Source: Anaerolineales bacterium UBA2232
GTDB lineage: Bacteria > Chloroflexota > Anaerolineae > UBA2200
Assembly (NCBI GenBank): GCA_002348045.1
Contig: DDYO01000112.1
Coordinates: 1-21,673 of the forward strand
DNA: 21,673 nt
Reading direction: 5' to 3'
Shown here: in pieces, positions 1-6,886 of the stretch
How the letters are laid out: each line of letters opens with the position of its first letter
Numbering within the stretch: position 1 is the stretch's first letter
The notes under the pieces: model-generated
What the model saw: the letters and a program-made list of their open reading frames with translations, nothing else
Databases searched by the model: none
What the model was told of the DNA's origin: nothing
Made by a program: the position numbers and the translations under genes

Positions 1-30
1 GTAACAGTAATTGTGAGTCGGAACGTTCAC

Positions 31-59
31 TTGCCTAATTCCCGCTTTTCATATACAAT
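31..59 (+). promoter_or_regulatory. Sigma-70-like promoter for apt-dksA-like-por unit
   Basis: TTGCCT at 31-36 and TACAAT at 54-59 are separated by exactly 17 nt, close to the bacterial housekeeping consensus. The predicted transcription start is about 66, giving a leader of roughly 40 nt before apt. An 8-bp perfect palindrome (GAACGTTC, 21-28) lies just upstream of the -35 box. The prediction rests on sequence only. Confidence 0.65.
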
Positions 60-64
60 CCCGC

Positions 65-80
65 GCGGCCCTATGGCCGC
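65..80 (+). promoter_or_regulatory. 5'-leader hairpin at the apt transcript start
   Basis: GCGGCC (65-70) and GGCCGC (75-80) form a perfect 6-bp all-GC stem with a 4-nt loop. It begins at the predicted transcription start and leaves the ribosome-binding site (98-103) free. Such 5'-terminal stems can protect mRNA from decay, but that role is inferred here. No T-run follows, so it is not an intrinsic terminator. Confidence 0.4.
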
Positions 81-107
81 ATTGTGTGAGCAGAGCAGGG
101 AGGACAA

Positions 108-629
108 ATGGACCTGGCAAAGCTGATTCGTGACGTGCCGGATTTCCCAGTAAAGGGCGTGCTCTTCAAAGACATCACCACGCTGCTGAAGGATTCGGAT
201 GCCTTTCTCGAAGCAGTTGATGGGCTGGTCGATCTGATTGACCAGAATGTGGAAGAGGAGATTGACCTGGTCGCAGGCATAGAATCCCGTGGATTCATCT
301 TCGCTGCTCCTCTGGCCTATGAACTCAGAGCGGGACTGATACCAATCCGGAAGCCGGGCAAGCTCCCCTCTCAGAAGCTGAGCGCTAGCTATACCCTTGA
401 GTATGGAACCAACACGTTGGAGATTCACCAGGACGCCATTCAGCCTGGCCAGAAAGTCCTCTTGGTTGACGACCTCCTGGCCACAGGCGGATCAGCCAAG
501 GCTGCCGCAGAACTGATCGAGAAGCTAGGCGGCTCAGTCGTCGGTATGGTTTTCCTGATCGATCTTACCTTCCTGAAGGGTGTCGAAAAGCTTCAGGGAT
601 ACAAGGTATTCTCACTGCTCAAGTTCTGA
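108..629 (+). CDS. apt: Adenine phosphoribosyltransferase
   Basis: Converts adenine and PRPP to AMP and pyrophosphate in cytosolic purine salvage. The 173-residue product has the normal length for Apt. It opens with the family's usual N-terminal region (PDFPVKGVLFKDITTLL, about residues 11-27) and has the PRPP-binding loop VLLVDDLLATGGSA at 117-130, with its acidic pair and TGGS turn. ATG 108 is preceded by GGGAGG (98-103) at a good distance, so the start is secure. It is the first gene after the promoter at 31-59, and the next gene begins 16 nt after its stop. Confident call. Confidence 0.96.
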   Translation: MDLAKLIRDVPDFPVKGVLFKDITTLLKDSDAFLEAVDGLVDLIDQNVEEEIDLVAGIESRGFIFAAPLAYELRAGLIPIRKPGKLPSQKLSASYTLEYGTNTLEIHQDAIQPGQKVLLVDDLLATGGSAKAAAELIEKLGGSVVGMVFLIDLTFLKGVEKLQGYKVFSLLKF

Positions 630-645
630 GCGTCGGGTGGGGGAG

Positions 646-1032
646 ATGATGGAGTCGGAGAAAGGCAAGCTCGAGGCAGAGCGCGAGGAGACTGAGTTGG
701 AGCTCAAGCGCTTGCGCAAGGAACTGGAGACTGAAGTCGAGCGCAGGGTAGACGGTGGCGAGGATTCTGTTGACGCGGCTGCCGATGTCTACGAGCGGGA
801 AAAGACCCTGGCCATCATCCGGACCCTGGAGGTCAAGCTGCAAGGGATCCAACGAGCCATTGAAATGGCGAGCCGCGGCACGTACGGTATCTGCGAGATC
901 TGTGGCATTGCCATTGACCCGGATCGCCTTGAGGTGGTTCCTCACACTACGACGTGTGTCCAGTGCCAGCAGAAGCTGGAGAGAGCTTCCCGCAGTCGAG
1001 CGCGGGTAACCTTCCGATTGGATGATGAATAG
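646..1032 (+). CDS. DksA/TraR-family C4 zinc-finger transcription regulator
   Basis: Small regulator of 128 residues with a long charged N-terminal coiled coil (about residues 3-34) and a C-terminal zinc finger, Cys83-x2-Cys86 and Cys104-x2-Cys107. The sequence DSVDAA (residues 40-45) matches the DxxDxA tip motif that DksA uses inside the RNA polymerase secondary channel. Its role is therefore likely to be direct modulation of polymerase, possibly with ppGpp; this follows from the family and is untested. The reading frame stays open upstream into apt, but a G-rich ribosome site (639-645) and tandem ATGs at 646 and 649 mark the start near here. ATG 649 is an equally good choice. It sits between apt and the por genes in one probable operon. 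Confidence 0.88.
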   Translation: MMESEKGKLEAEREETELELKRLRKELETEVERRVDGGEDSVDAAADVYEREKTLAIIRTLEVKLQGIQRAIEMASRGTYGICEICGIAIDPDRLEVVPHTTTCVQCQQKLERASRSRARVTFRLDDE

Positions 1033-1065
1033 CATCAAGTAGTTGACTTTGAGCTGTCAATGCAT

Positions 1066-1074
1066 GGAGGAGGG
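1066..1074 (+). promoter_or_regulatory. Ribosome-binding site deciding the TTG start of porC
   Basis: GGAGGAGGG ends 5 nt before TTG 1080. The nearby ATGs at 1060 and 1064 are out of frame with porC, so the strong site argues for TTG as the real initiator. Confidence 0.8.
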
Positions 1075-1079
1075 CTGAA

Positions 1080-1658
1080 TTGGCGAAGCTAGTCGAAATC
1101 CGTTGGCATGGTCGGGCCGGGCAGGGAGTAGTCACGGCCAGTGAACTCCTGGCCGAGGCGGCGCTGGAGGCCAACAAGTACTTTCAGGCTTTTCCTGAAT
1201 ACGGAGCAGAACGCATGGGTGCGCCCATCAGGGCCTACACCCGCATCAGCGATGAGCCGATCGAAGTGCACTACCAGATACTGAACCCTGAAGTGGTGGT
1301 CGTGGTGAATCCCAACTTGCTGGGTGTTGTGGATGTTACCGAAGGCATGGGACCCAAGGGGATCTTGATCGTCAATACGCCGGAGTCTCCGGTCGGGGTC
1401 CGCAAGATTCTTGGATTGCAGGACAGCACCATCAGGGTCCTGACCGTCGACGCAACCAAGATCGCTTTGGAGACCATTCGTCGTGATATCCCGTCCACCC
1501 TGATGATTGGCGCGGTCATCCGGGCCGCTGGGCTGGTGGACCTGGAAGCTACCCTTCATCTGGTCAGGGAGAAGCTGGGCAACAAACTTCGTGCCGAGAT
1601 CGTCGAAAGCAACGTGAAGGCGCTGCAACGCGCCTATGACGAGGTCATAGAGGGATAG
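1080..1658 (+). CDS. porC: 2-oxoacid (pyruvate):ferredoxin oxidoreductase, gamma subunit
   Basis: Gamma subunit of the four-subunit cytosolic enzyme that oxidatively decarboxylates a 2-oxoacid to acyl-CoA and CO2 and reduces ferredoxin. The 192-residue protein starts with the family's glycine-rich signature WHGRAGQGVVTA (residues 9-20). It continues with FPEYGAERMGAP (about 38-49), also typical of gamma subunits. The start is TTG, supported by an excellent ribosome site. It begins 47 nt after the zinc-finger gene and is followed after 6 nt by the ferredoxin-like delta subunit. Pyruvate is the most common substrate of this family, but 2-oxoisovalerate cannot be excluded from sequence alone. 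Confidence 0.93.
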   Translation: MAKLVEIRWHGRAGQGVVTASELLAEAALEANKYFQAFPEYGAERMGAPIRAYTRISDEPIEVHYQILNPEVVVVVNPNLLGVVDVTEGMGPKGILIVNTPESPVGVRKILGLQDSTIRVLTVDATKIALETIRRDIPSTLMIGAVIRAAGLVDLEATLHLVREKLGNKLRAEIVESNVKALQRAYDEVIEG

Positions 1659-1664
1659 GAAAGC

Positions 1665-1988
1665 ATGCCAAAGGAATTGGGTACCTGGAAGGAACTGAAC
1701 ATCGGTGGTAAGGTCCTAGAGCCGGGAAACACCCGGGAGTACAACACGGGTACGTGGCGAACGCTCAAGCCCGTGCACGACATGAGCAAGTGTACCCATT
1801 GTATGTTCTGCTGGGTCTATTGCCCTGACTCCTCCATCATCGTCAAAGATGGAAAGTGGGTCGAGTTTGACTATGATCACTGTAAGGGCTGTGGCGTGTG
1901 CGCCAATGTCTGTCCGGTAAAGGTGGACGTGCACGAGCATACGGGTAAGCCGGGCAAAGTAATCCAGATGATAAGCAACACGGACTAG
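1665..1988 (+). CDS. porD: 2-oxoacid (pyruvate):ferredoxin oxidoreductase, delta (2x[4Fe-4S] ferredoxin) subunit
   Basis: Electron-transfer subunit of the Por complex. This 107-residue protein carries two complete [4Fe-4S] motifs. The first is Cys43-x2-Cys46-x2-Cys49-x3-Cys53 and the second is Cys73-x2-Cys76-x2-Cys79-x3-Cys83. In each, the last cysteine is followed by proline, as is usual. The clusters pass electrons from the thiamine-diphosphate centre towards external ferredoxin. The roughly 40-residue N-terminal extension before the first motif is normal for delta subunits. ATG 1665 has an AGGAAAG-type ribosome site that overlaps the end of porC, suggesting coupled translation. Confidence 0.95.
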   Translation: MPKELGTWKELNIGGKVLEPGNTREYNTGTWRTLKPVHDMSKCTHCMFCWVYCPDSSIIVKDGKWVEFDYDHCKGCGVCANVCPVKVDVHEHTGKPGKVIQMISNTD

Positions 1989-2049
1989 GCAGGCTGCGGA
2001 TACACTTCCACTCCGCCTATCGTTCGATTCCAGGAGGACAGAGCATAAA

Positions 2050-3246
2050 ATGGTAGCAGCATCCAAGAAGATGGCCCTTGAGGGTGCGTTGGCTGTATCG
2101 GAAGCCATGAGGCAGATCAATCCTGACGTGGTTGCCGCATATCCCATCACGCCTCAAACGGCGATCGTCCAAAAGTTCTCGCAGTTTGTTGCCGATGGGT
2201 TGGTGGACACTGAATTCGTCACTGCGGAAAGTGAGCATGCGGCAATGAGCTGCTGCATCGGCGCCGCGGCGGCGGGGGGCAGGGTGATGACCGCTACGGC
2301 GGCCAATGGCCTTGCCCTGATGTGGGAAGAGCTCTATATCGCCTCGTCCATGCGATTGCCCATTGTCATGCCGGTCGTCAGCCGCGCCCTCTCGGCCCCT
2401 CTAAACATCCACTGTGATCACTCGGATTCCATGGGGGCTCGCGACGCTGGGTGGATCCATCTCTTTTCCGAGACGGGGCAGGAGGCATACGACAATACCA
2501 TCCAGGCCATTCGTATTTCTGAGCATCCCGATCTCCTGTTGCCTGTCATGGTCATGCAAGATGGCTTTATTACCGGCCATGCCATTGACCTGGTGGAGGT
2601 GGCCGAAGACGCGGCAGTACGCCAGTTCATCGGGACGTACAAGCCAGAGCACTCCTTGCTCGATGTGGACCACCCGACTACGTTCGGCGCCTGGGACATG
2701 TATGACTATTACTTTGAGCACAAGCGCCAGCAGACTGACGCGATGAGCAAGGCGATGAGAGTGATCCTCGACGTGGGTCGCGAGTTTGGCCAGGCATTTG
2801 GCCGTCCATACGGCGCTTTTGATACCTACGCCATGGATGATGCTGAAGTGGCGATCATCGTGCTGGCTTCGACGGCGGGGACGGTTCGTTCGGTAGTGAA
2901 GGATTTGCGGCGGCAAGGAGTCAAGGTCGGAGTAATCAAGCTCCGTGTGTTCCGGCCGTTTCCGGCCCAGGAACTTGTCGCGGCTCTTGGCAATGTCAAG
3001 GCGGTGGCAGTGATGGACCGGTCCATCAGCTTTGGCGCTATGGAGGGCGCGGGACCGGTGTACCTCGAGACGGTCGCGGCTCTCTATGCAGCAGGCAAGA
3101 ACCCGCTGGTTGGGAACTATGTCTACGGCTTGGGAGGGCGGGATGTCCTGCCTTCTTACATTGAACAGGTCGTCAGCGACCTCCAGGGCATTGTCAAGAG
3201 TGGCAAGGTCAGTTCCCTGGTCAGCTACCTTGGTTTGAGGGAGTAA
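2050..3246 (+). CDS. porA: 2-oxoacid (pyruvate):ferredoxin oxidoreductase, alpha subunit
   Basis: Alpha subunit (398 residues, normal length), which pairs with the beta subunit to build the active site. Visible family marks are YPITPQT at 31-37, a glutamate-rich TAESEHAA stretch near 58-65, and the NIHCDHSDSMGARDAGW segment in the middle of the pyrimidine-binding domain. The C-terminal half has the transketolase C-like fold (VIKLRVFRPFP, then VMDRSISFG). AGGAGG at 2032-2037 lies 12 nt before ATG 2050, slightly long but clear. A 61-nt gap from porD has no convincing promoter, so it is probably read from the upstream promoter. Stop and porB start are 5 nt apart. Confidence 0.95.
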   Translation: MVAASKKMALEGALAVSEAMRQINPDVVAAYPITPQTAIVQKFSQFVADGLVDTEFVTAESEHAAMSCCIGAAAAGGRVMTATAANGLALMWEELYIASSMRLPIVMPVVSRALSAPLNIHCDHSDSMGARDAGWIHLFSETGQEAYDNTIQAIRISEHPDLLLPVMVMQDGFITGHAIDLVEVAEDAAVRQFIGTYKPEHSLLDVDHPTTFGAWDMYDYYFEHKRQQTDAMSKAMRVILDVGREFGQAFGRPYGAFDTYAMDDAEVAIIVLASTAGTVRSVVKDLRRQGVKVGVIKLRVFRPFPAQELVAALGNVKAVAVMDRSISFGAMEGAGPVYLETVAALYAAGKNPLVGNYVYGLGGRDVLPSYIEQVVSDLQGIVKSGKVSSLVSYLGLRE

Positions 3247-3251
3247 GGCTA

Positions 3252-4178
3252 ATGGCCATTAATCTGAAGCAGCAGTCTGCCAAGCCGGAGCGCCTGGAGT
3301 CGGGTCACCGGTACTGTGCTGGCTGCGCTGAGCCCATCATCATCCGGCAGATTCTCAACGCCATTGACGAACCTGTCGTGGTCGGCGCGGCGACCGGGTG
3401 CACGGAAATCGCGACGTCTCAGTATCCGTACACATCGTGGAACGTGCCGTGGATTCACAATGCCTTTGAGAATGTGGCATCCACCATCTCCGGCGCCGAA
3501 TCCATGTACCGCTCACTGGTGCGCCAGGGCAAGATGCCCGAAAAGAACTTGCGGTTCATCGCTATCGGTGGTGACGGCGCAACCTATGACATCGGGCTGC
3601 AGTGGCTCTCGGGCGCGCTAGAGCGTGGTCACAAGTTCATCTACGTGTGTCTCAATAACGAGGCATACATGAACACGGGCATCCAGCGGAGCTCGGCTAC
3701 TCCCACAGGCGCCAGTACCACCACATCCCCGGCTGGTGACGTGATCCCTGGTAAGGTGCAGTGGCGCAAGCCTCTGACGGAGATCATCGCAGCTCACCAG
3801 ATACCGTATGTGGCACAGGCAGCTCCCAGCAACTGGCGGGACCTGATGGAAAAGGCGCGCAAGGCGGCAGCGGCCGATGGTCCCGCATTCCTCAACGTTT
3901 TTGCGGACTGCAACCGAGGCTGGCGCCATGGCACCGAGACCGCCATTGAGGTTACAAAGATGGCTGTGGATACCTGCTACTGGCCTCTCTATGAGGTGGA
4001 GAACGGCAAGTACAAGGTCAACTACCAGCCGCGCGACAAGAGGCCCGTGGAAGAGTGGCTCAAAACCCAGGGCCGCTTCGCTCATCTGTATCAGCCGCAG
4101 TTCAGGCACGTGATTGAGGAGATCCAGTCCCACATTGACCGGGAATGGGACATCCTCTTGGCCAAGGCAGCAGCGTAG
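3252..4178 (+). CDS. porB: 2-oxoacid (pyruvate):ferredoxin oxidoreductase, beta (thiamine diphosphate) subunit
   Basis: Catalytic thiamine-diphosphate subunit (308 residues). The TPP-Mg motif runs from GDG (107-109) to NN (135-136). Four cysteines that match the cluster ligands of this family are present: Cys22 and Cys25 in YCAGC, Cys50 in ATGCTE, and Cys220 in ADCNRGW. The stretch YMNTGIQRSSATPTGA is typical of beta subunits. Together with porC, porD and porA it completes the enzyme, and all four subunits look intact. A strong intrinsic terminator starts 5 nt after the stop, so porB is the last gene of the unit. Confidence 0.96.
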   Translation: MAINLKQQSAKPERLESGHRYCAGCAEPIIIRQILNAIDEPVVVGAATGCTEIATSQYPYTSWNVPWIHNAFENVASTISGAESMYRSLVRQGKMPEKNLRFIAIGGDGATYDIGLQWLSGALERGHKFIYVCLNNEAYMNTGIQRSSATPTGASTTTSPAGDVIPGKVQWRKPLTEIIAAHQIPYVAQAAPSNWRDLMEKARKAAAADGPAFLNVFADCNRGWRHGTETAIEVTKMAVDTCYWPLYEVENGKYKVNYQPRDKRPVEEWLKTQGRFAHLYQPQFRHVIEEIQSHIDREWDILLAKAAA

Positions 4179-4183
4179 CCGAC

Positions 4184-4218
4184 AGCCAGGGAATCCGATC
4201 GAGGATTCCCTGGCTTTT
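4184..4218 (+). terminator. Strong rho-independent terminator after porB
   Basis: Positions 4184-4196 and 4203-4215 form a perfect 13-bp stem with a 6-nt loop, followed directly by T's (4215-4218). It lies 5 nt after the porB stop and 31 nt before upp. It is the clearest terminator in the window. Confidence 0.9.
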
Positions 4219-4249
4219 CAGTAGGGCCGCGAGGTAGGGAGCCGGGAGC

Positions 4250-4903
4250 ATGGCCAACGTCTTTGTGTCCAATCACCCCCTGATTCGGCACAAACTGTCC
4301 ATCCTGCGGGAAGCGGAGACGGACCACAAGGAGTTTCGGGAACTGGTGCGGGAGATTGCCCTTCTGTTGGCCTACGAGGCGACGCGAGACCTTGGGCTCA
4401 GGGAGCGGCCGGTGCAAACGCCTCTGACCATGACGACTGGTCACGAACTTGTCGACAAGATCGGCCTGGTGCCCATTCTGAGAGCTGGCCTGGGGATGGT
4501 CGATGGCATCTGGGAGATGATGCCTGCCGCAGAAGTTTGGCACATCGGACTCTTTCGTGACGACAAGACCCTTCAACCGGTAGAGTACTATAACAAACTA
4601 CCCGTCATTCCCACCGTGCAAGTGTGTTTGATCCTTGATCCGATGCTGGCTACAGGTGGGTCTGCCGTGGCTACGGCGGACATCCTCAAACGCTGGGGCG
4701 CCAAGCGCATCAAGTTCGTCGGCATCATTGGGGCCCCCGAGGGGGTCGAGGCGTTGCAGGCAAGTCACCCTGATGTGGATATTCACCTCGGCGCGATCGA
4801 TGACCACTTGACTCCAGCACCAGTGACAGCGTTGGATCCTCCTGAGGGCTACATCGTCCCTGGCCTTGGGGATGCGGGAGACCGGCAGTTCGGTACGGCC
4901 TGA
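4250..4903 (+). CDS. upp: Uracil phosphoribosyltransferase
   Basis: Makes UMP from uracil and PRPP in pyrimidine salvage. The 217-residue product is slightly longer than the usual ~208. It has the PRPP loop [11 protein letters not shown] (about 129-139), the [11 protein letters not shown] segment (73-83) and the diagnostic C-terminal uracil-binding region [20 protein letters not shown] 4250 is preceded by AGGGAG (4236-4241) at 8 nt. It lies just downstream of the por terminator with only 31 nt between, and I see no good promoter there, so expression may depend on readthrough or on a promoter inside porB. The next gene starts 26 nt after its stop. Confidence 0.96.
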   Translation: MANVFVSNHPLIRHKLSILREAETDHKEFRELVREIALLLAYEATRDLGLRERPVQTPLTMTTGHELVDKIGLVPILRAGLGMVDGIWEMMPAAEVWHIGLFRDDKTLQPVEYYNKLPVIPTVQVCLILDPMLATGGSAVATADILKRWGAKRIKFVGIIGAPEGVEALQASHPDVDIHLGAIDDHLTPAPVTALDPPEGYIVPGLGDAGDRQFGTA

Positions 4904-4929
4904 TCCAGGGCTGCTACGGAGTGCGCTAA

Positions 4930-5973
4930 ATGTACTTTGTCCTGGTCTTTGCGGCGACGCTGGTAACCTCTCTGCTGCTGACTCCCCTGGCTGCATCCAT
5001 TGGGCGTAAATGGAACCTCGTCGACCGCCCGGGGGCGAGGCGAAGGCACCTCGGGCTGGTCCCCCGAACCGGTGGGATTGCGCTGTTCCTGTCATTCGTC
5101 CTGGGCTCGATCCTCTCATTCCTCTGGGGCCGAGCGCTGCCAACCCCGGAAGGACCGGACCCCAAAGAGTACCTTCGGTTGGCTGGCGTGCTGACGGGAA
5201 GCGCCTTTGTATTCGTTGTTGGCCTCTACGACGACCGCCACGAACTGGCAGCATCCTCACAGTTCATTGTTCAGTTGGTGGCCTCCGGGATTGCCATTAG
5301 CACTCTGGTCTTTATTGAGCGGGTGATGAATCCCCTGACCGATCGACTGGTGATTTTTCCCTGGTATCTGACCGCCCTCGTCACCATCGCCTGGGTTGCA
5401 GGAATGATTAACACGGTCAACTTTCTGGACGGGCTTGATGGGCTGGCCTCGGGCGTGACAGCCATCGTTGCGGCCGTGCTCTTTGTTCACATGTATCGTG
5501 AGGGGCAGTACAGCGTCTCTTTGCTTCCCCTGGCCTTGCTGGGCAGCACTCTCGGGTTTATACCCTCTAACGCTCATCCCGCCCGGTTGTTCATGGGGAG
5601 TTCGGGCTCGTTCTTCCTGGGATATGCCCTGGCCACGCTGTCCATCATCGCGGGTGCCCGGATGGCGACCGTCTTATTGGTGATGGCCGTCCCAATACTG
5701 GACGTAGCCTGGCTCATCTGGGTGCGCTGGCGACACAAAGACCCCGTGGGGTCGGGCGACCGGCGGCACCTTCACTACCGCTTGTTAGATCTGGGTTTGT
5801 CGCAGAGACAGGTGGTGGCGGCCTACTGCGGGCTCAGTGGTTCCTTTGGCGTGCTCGCCCTGCTGGTTTCGTCGCGTCCCTTCAAACTGGGCGCACTGCT
5901 TGTGCTGGGTGCTGTCACTCTGGCCGTGCTGGCGGCTGTAGACTCGCTGAGCGGACGTCGCCGGGCCGACTAG
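4930..5973 (+). CDS. MraY/WecA-family undecaprenyl-phosphate sugar-1-phosphate transferase
   Basis: Polytopic membrane protein (347 residues, about 10-11 hydrophobic segments) of the family that moves a sugar-1-phosphate from a UDP-sugar to undecaprenyl phosphate, starting cell-wall or surface-glycan synthesis. The acidic pair Asp101-Asp102 (GLYDDRHE) and NTVNFLDGLDGLA (161-173) are intact. The usual FMGDSGS reads FMGSSGS, with Ser224 where the Mg-associated Asp is expected. The cytoplasmic HxHH motif reads His280-Leu-His282-Tyr283. The overall pattern is closer to WecA/TagO than to MraY, so peptidoglycan synthesis is less likely than a surface polymer. The start has GGAG (4918-4921) 8 nt before ATG. 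Whether it is fully active is open. Confidence 0.85.
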   Translation: MYFVLVFAATLVTSLLLTPLAASIGRKWNLVDRPGARRRHLGLVPRTGGIALFLSFVLGSILSFLWGRALPTPEGPDPKEYLRLAGVLTGSAFVFVVGLYDDRHELAASSQFIVQLVASGIAISTLVFIERVMNPLTDRLVIFPWYLTALVTIAWVAGMINTVNFLDGLDGLASGVTAIVAAVLFVHMYREGQYSVSLLPLALLGSTLGFIPSNAHPARLFMGSSGSFFLGYALATLSIIAGARMATVLLVMAVPILDVAWLIWVRWRHKDPVGSGDRRHLHYRLLDLGLSQRQVVAAYCGLSGSFGVLALLVSSRPFKLGALLVLGAVTLAVLAAVDSLSGRRRAD

Positions 5974-6068
5974 GCGCCATACTTTGCGCTCTGGACCTAC
6001 ATTCGCGGGTCCCCGCCCTTTTGCTGGCCGGGCAGAGATGGCTGTGGGGAGCAAGTCTCCCGGTCCAA
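5974..6068. other. Convergent intergenic region with weak hairpins
   Basis: The transferase gene (+) and the metalloprotease-like gene (-) end facing each other here. A short stem GCGG/CCGC (6005-6016) followed by CC and four T's (6019-6022) could be a weak + strand terminator. A second stem, GGGAG/CTCCC (6047-6061, 5-nt loop), has no T-run on either side. Neither is strong. Confidence 0.35.
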
Positions 6069-6854
6069 TCAGTACTCCACCCTGCGGCGAAGGACTCGCT
6101 CTCCGGCCTTTTCCAGACCCAGGATAACCCCTCCAAACACGAGGTCAATCAACAAAGTGATGCTAAAGGCCAGCACCAGATACCTGGCGGCTTCCAGGAG
6201 TCCGTTGGTCACCGATCTGGGAATGTATGCGAGCGCGCCAGCAACGTACATGGCGGCGCCGGTTATCAACAGGTAAGCAAGGACGGGAAGCCATGGCCGA
6301 CGGTCGGACTCGCTGGGCAGCATCGCATTACTGATAGCAAAGACCAGGTATGCCCACAACCACACATCGGGGGCACGGAGGGAAGAGGCAAAGATCTGAC
6401 CCACTGCGGCCAGCGAGCTGGCCCCCGCGAGGTCCAGTCCCAGGCGCCAGTTGGCTAGCACCAGGATCATAGCGCTGCCGGTAATTAAGGGTGCGAGGCC
6501 AATCCAGCTCTCACGAATGGGATCCGAGGCTTGAACGGTGACCGACGCCATGCGAATGGTCCGGCCGCGCCGTACGCCGGGCTGCAAGGAGAAGCCTCTG
6601 GTTTCAACGCCAACCAAGGTGGCAGCCAGCAAGTGACTAAGTTCATGCAGGAAGATGCCGGGTAGCAGGATCAGGTAATAGATCAGGACAGCAGTCTGCT
6701 CGTCTCCCGAATAGAGCAGACTGATGCCCTGGAGGTGCTGGTTTAGCCAATGCTTGACTGCCAGCATAGCAAGCAACAAGACCGATAGCCATGCCAGGAC
6801 GCTCCAGTCAAACATCCCCCAACCAGCCCGTTCTGCCAAAGGATGAGGCTTCAA
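6069..6854 (-). CDS. Putative membrane zinc metalloprotease (HExxH, M50/site-2-like)
   Basis: Integral membrane protein of up to 261 residues with about six to seven hydrophobic segments. The sequence FLHELSHLLAA places a gluzincin HExxH motif (His70, Glu71, His74) at a membrane segment, as in site-2-type intramembrane proteases. A later Asn176-x3-Pro180-x3-Asp184 could supply the third zinc ligand. Substrate and role are unknown. No PDZ domain is seen. It follows tpiA on the same strand by 32 nt, so it is probably co-transcribed. The start is ambiguous: TTG 6854 has only a distant GAGG, an in-frame stop lies five codons upstream, and ATG 6815 (13 residues shorter) also lacks a good ribosome site. 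The family is named from motifs only. Confidence 0.7.
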   Translation of the reverse strand: MKPHPLAERAGWGMFDWSVLAWLSVLLLAMLAVKHWLNQHLQGISLLYSGDEQTAVLIYYLILLPGIFLHELSHLLAATLVGVETRGFSLQPGVRRGRTIRMASVTVQASDPIRESWIGLAPLITGSAMILVLANWRLGLDLAGASSLAAVGQIFASSLRAPDVWLWAYLVFAISNAMLPSESDRRPWLPVLAYLLITGAAMYVAGALAYIPRSVTNGLLEAARYLVLAFSITLLIDLVFGGVILGLEKAGERVLRRRVEY

Positions 6855-6886
6855 CGAACCGTGACGCTACCTCAGCCACAGATATC

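Noticed and set aside
21..28. GAACGTTC as an SOS (LexA) box before apt
   Set aside because: The Gram-positive type box needs a 4-nt spacer between GAAC and GTTC; here there is none. It may be another operator or chance.
1043..1060. TTGACT at 1043 as a -35 box for porC
   Set aside because: No -10-like sequence sits 16-18 nt downstream; that place is the porC ribosome site. The 5-bp inverted repeat TTGAC/GTCAA is too short to call.
1989..2049. Hairpin GCGGA/TCCGC between porD and porA as a terminator
   Set aside because: The stem is only 5 bp with an 11-nt loop and no T-run, and the genes belong to one enzyme.
4598..5260. Minus-strand open frame across upp and the transferase
   Set aside because: It crosses two well-supported genes and a gene boundary and has a low-complexity Arg/Gly/Pro composition.
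6021..6458. Plus-strand open frame opposite the metalloprotease-like gene
   Set aside because: The minus-strand frame has clear membrane segments and HExxH, while this one is hydrophilic with no motif.
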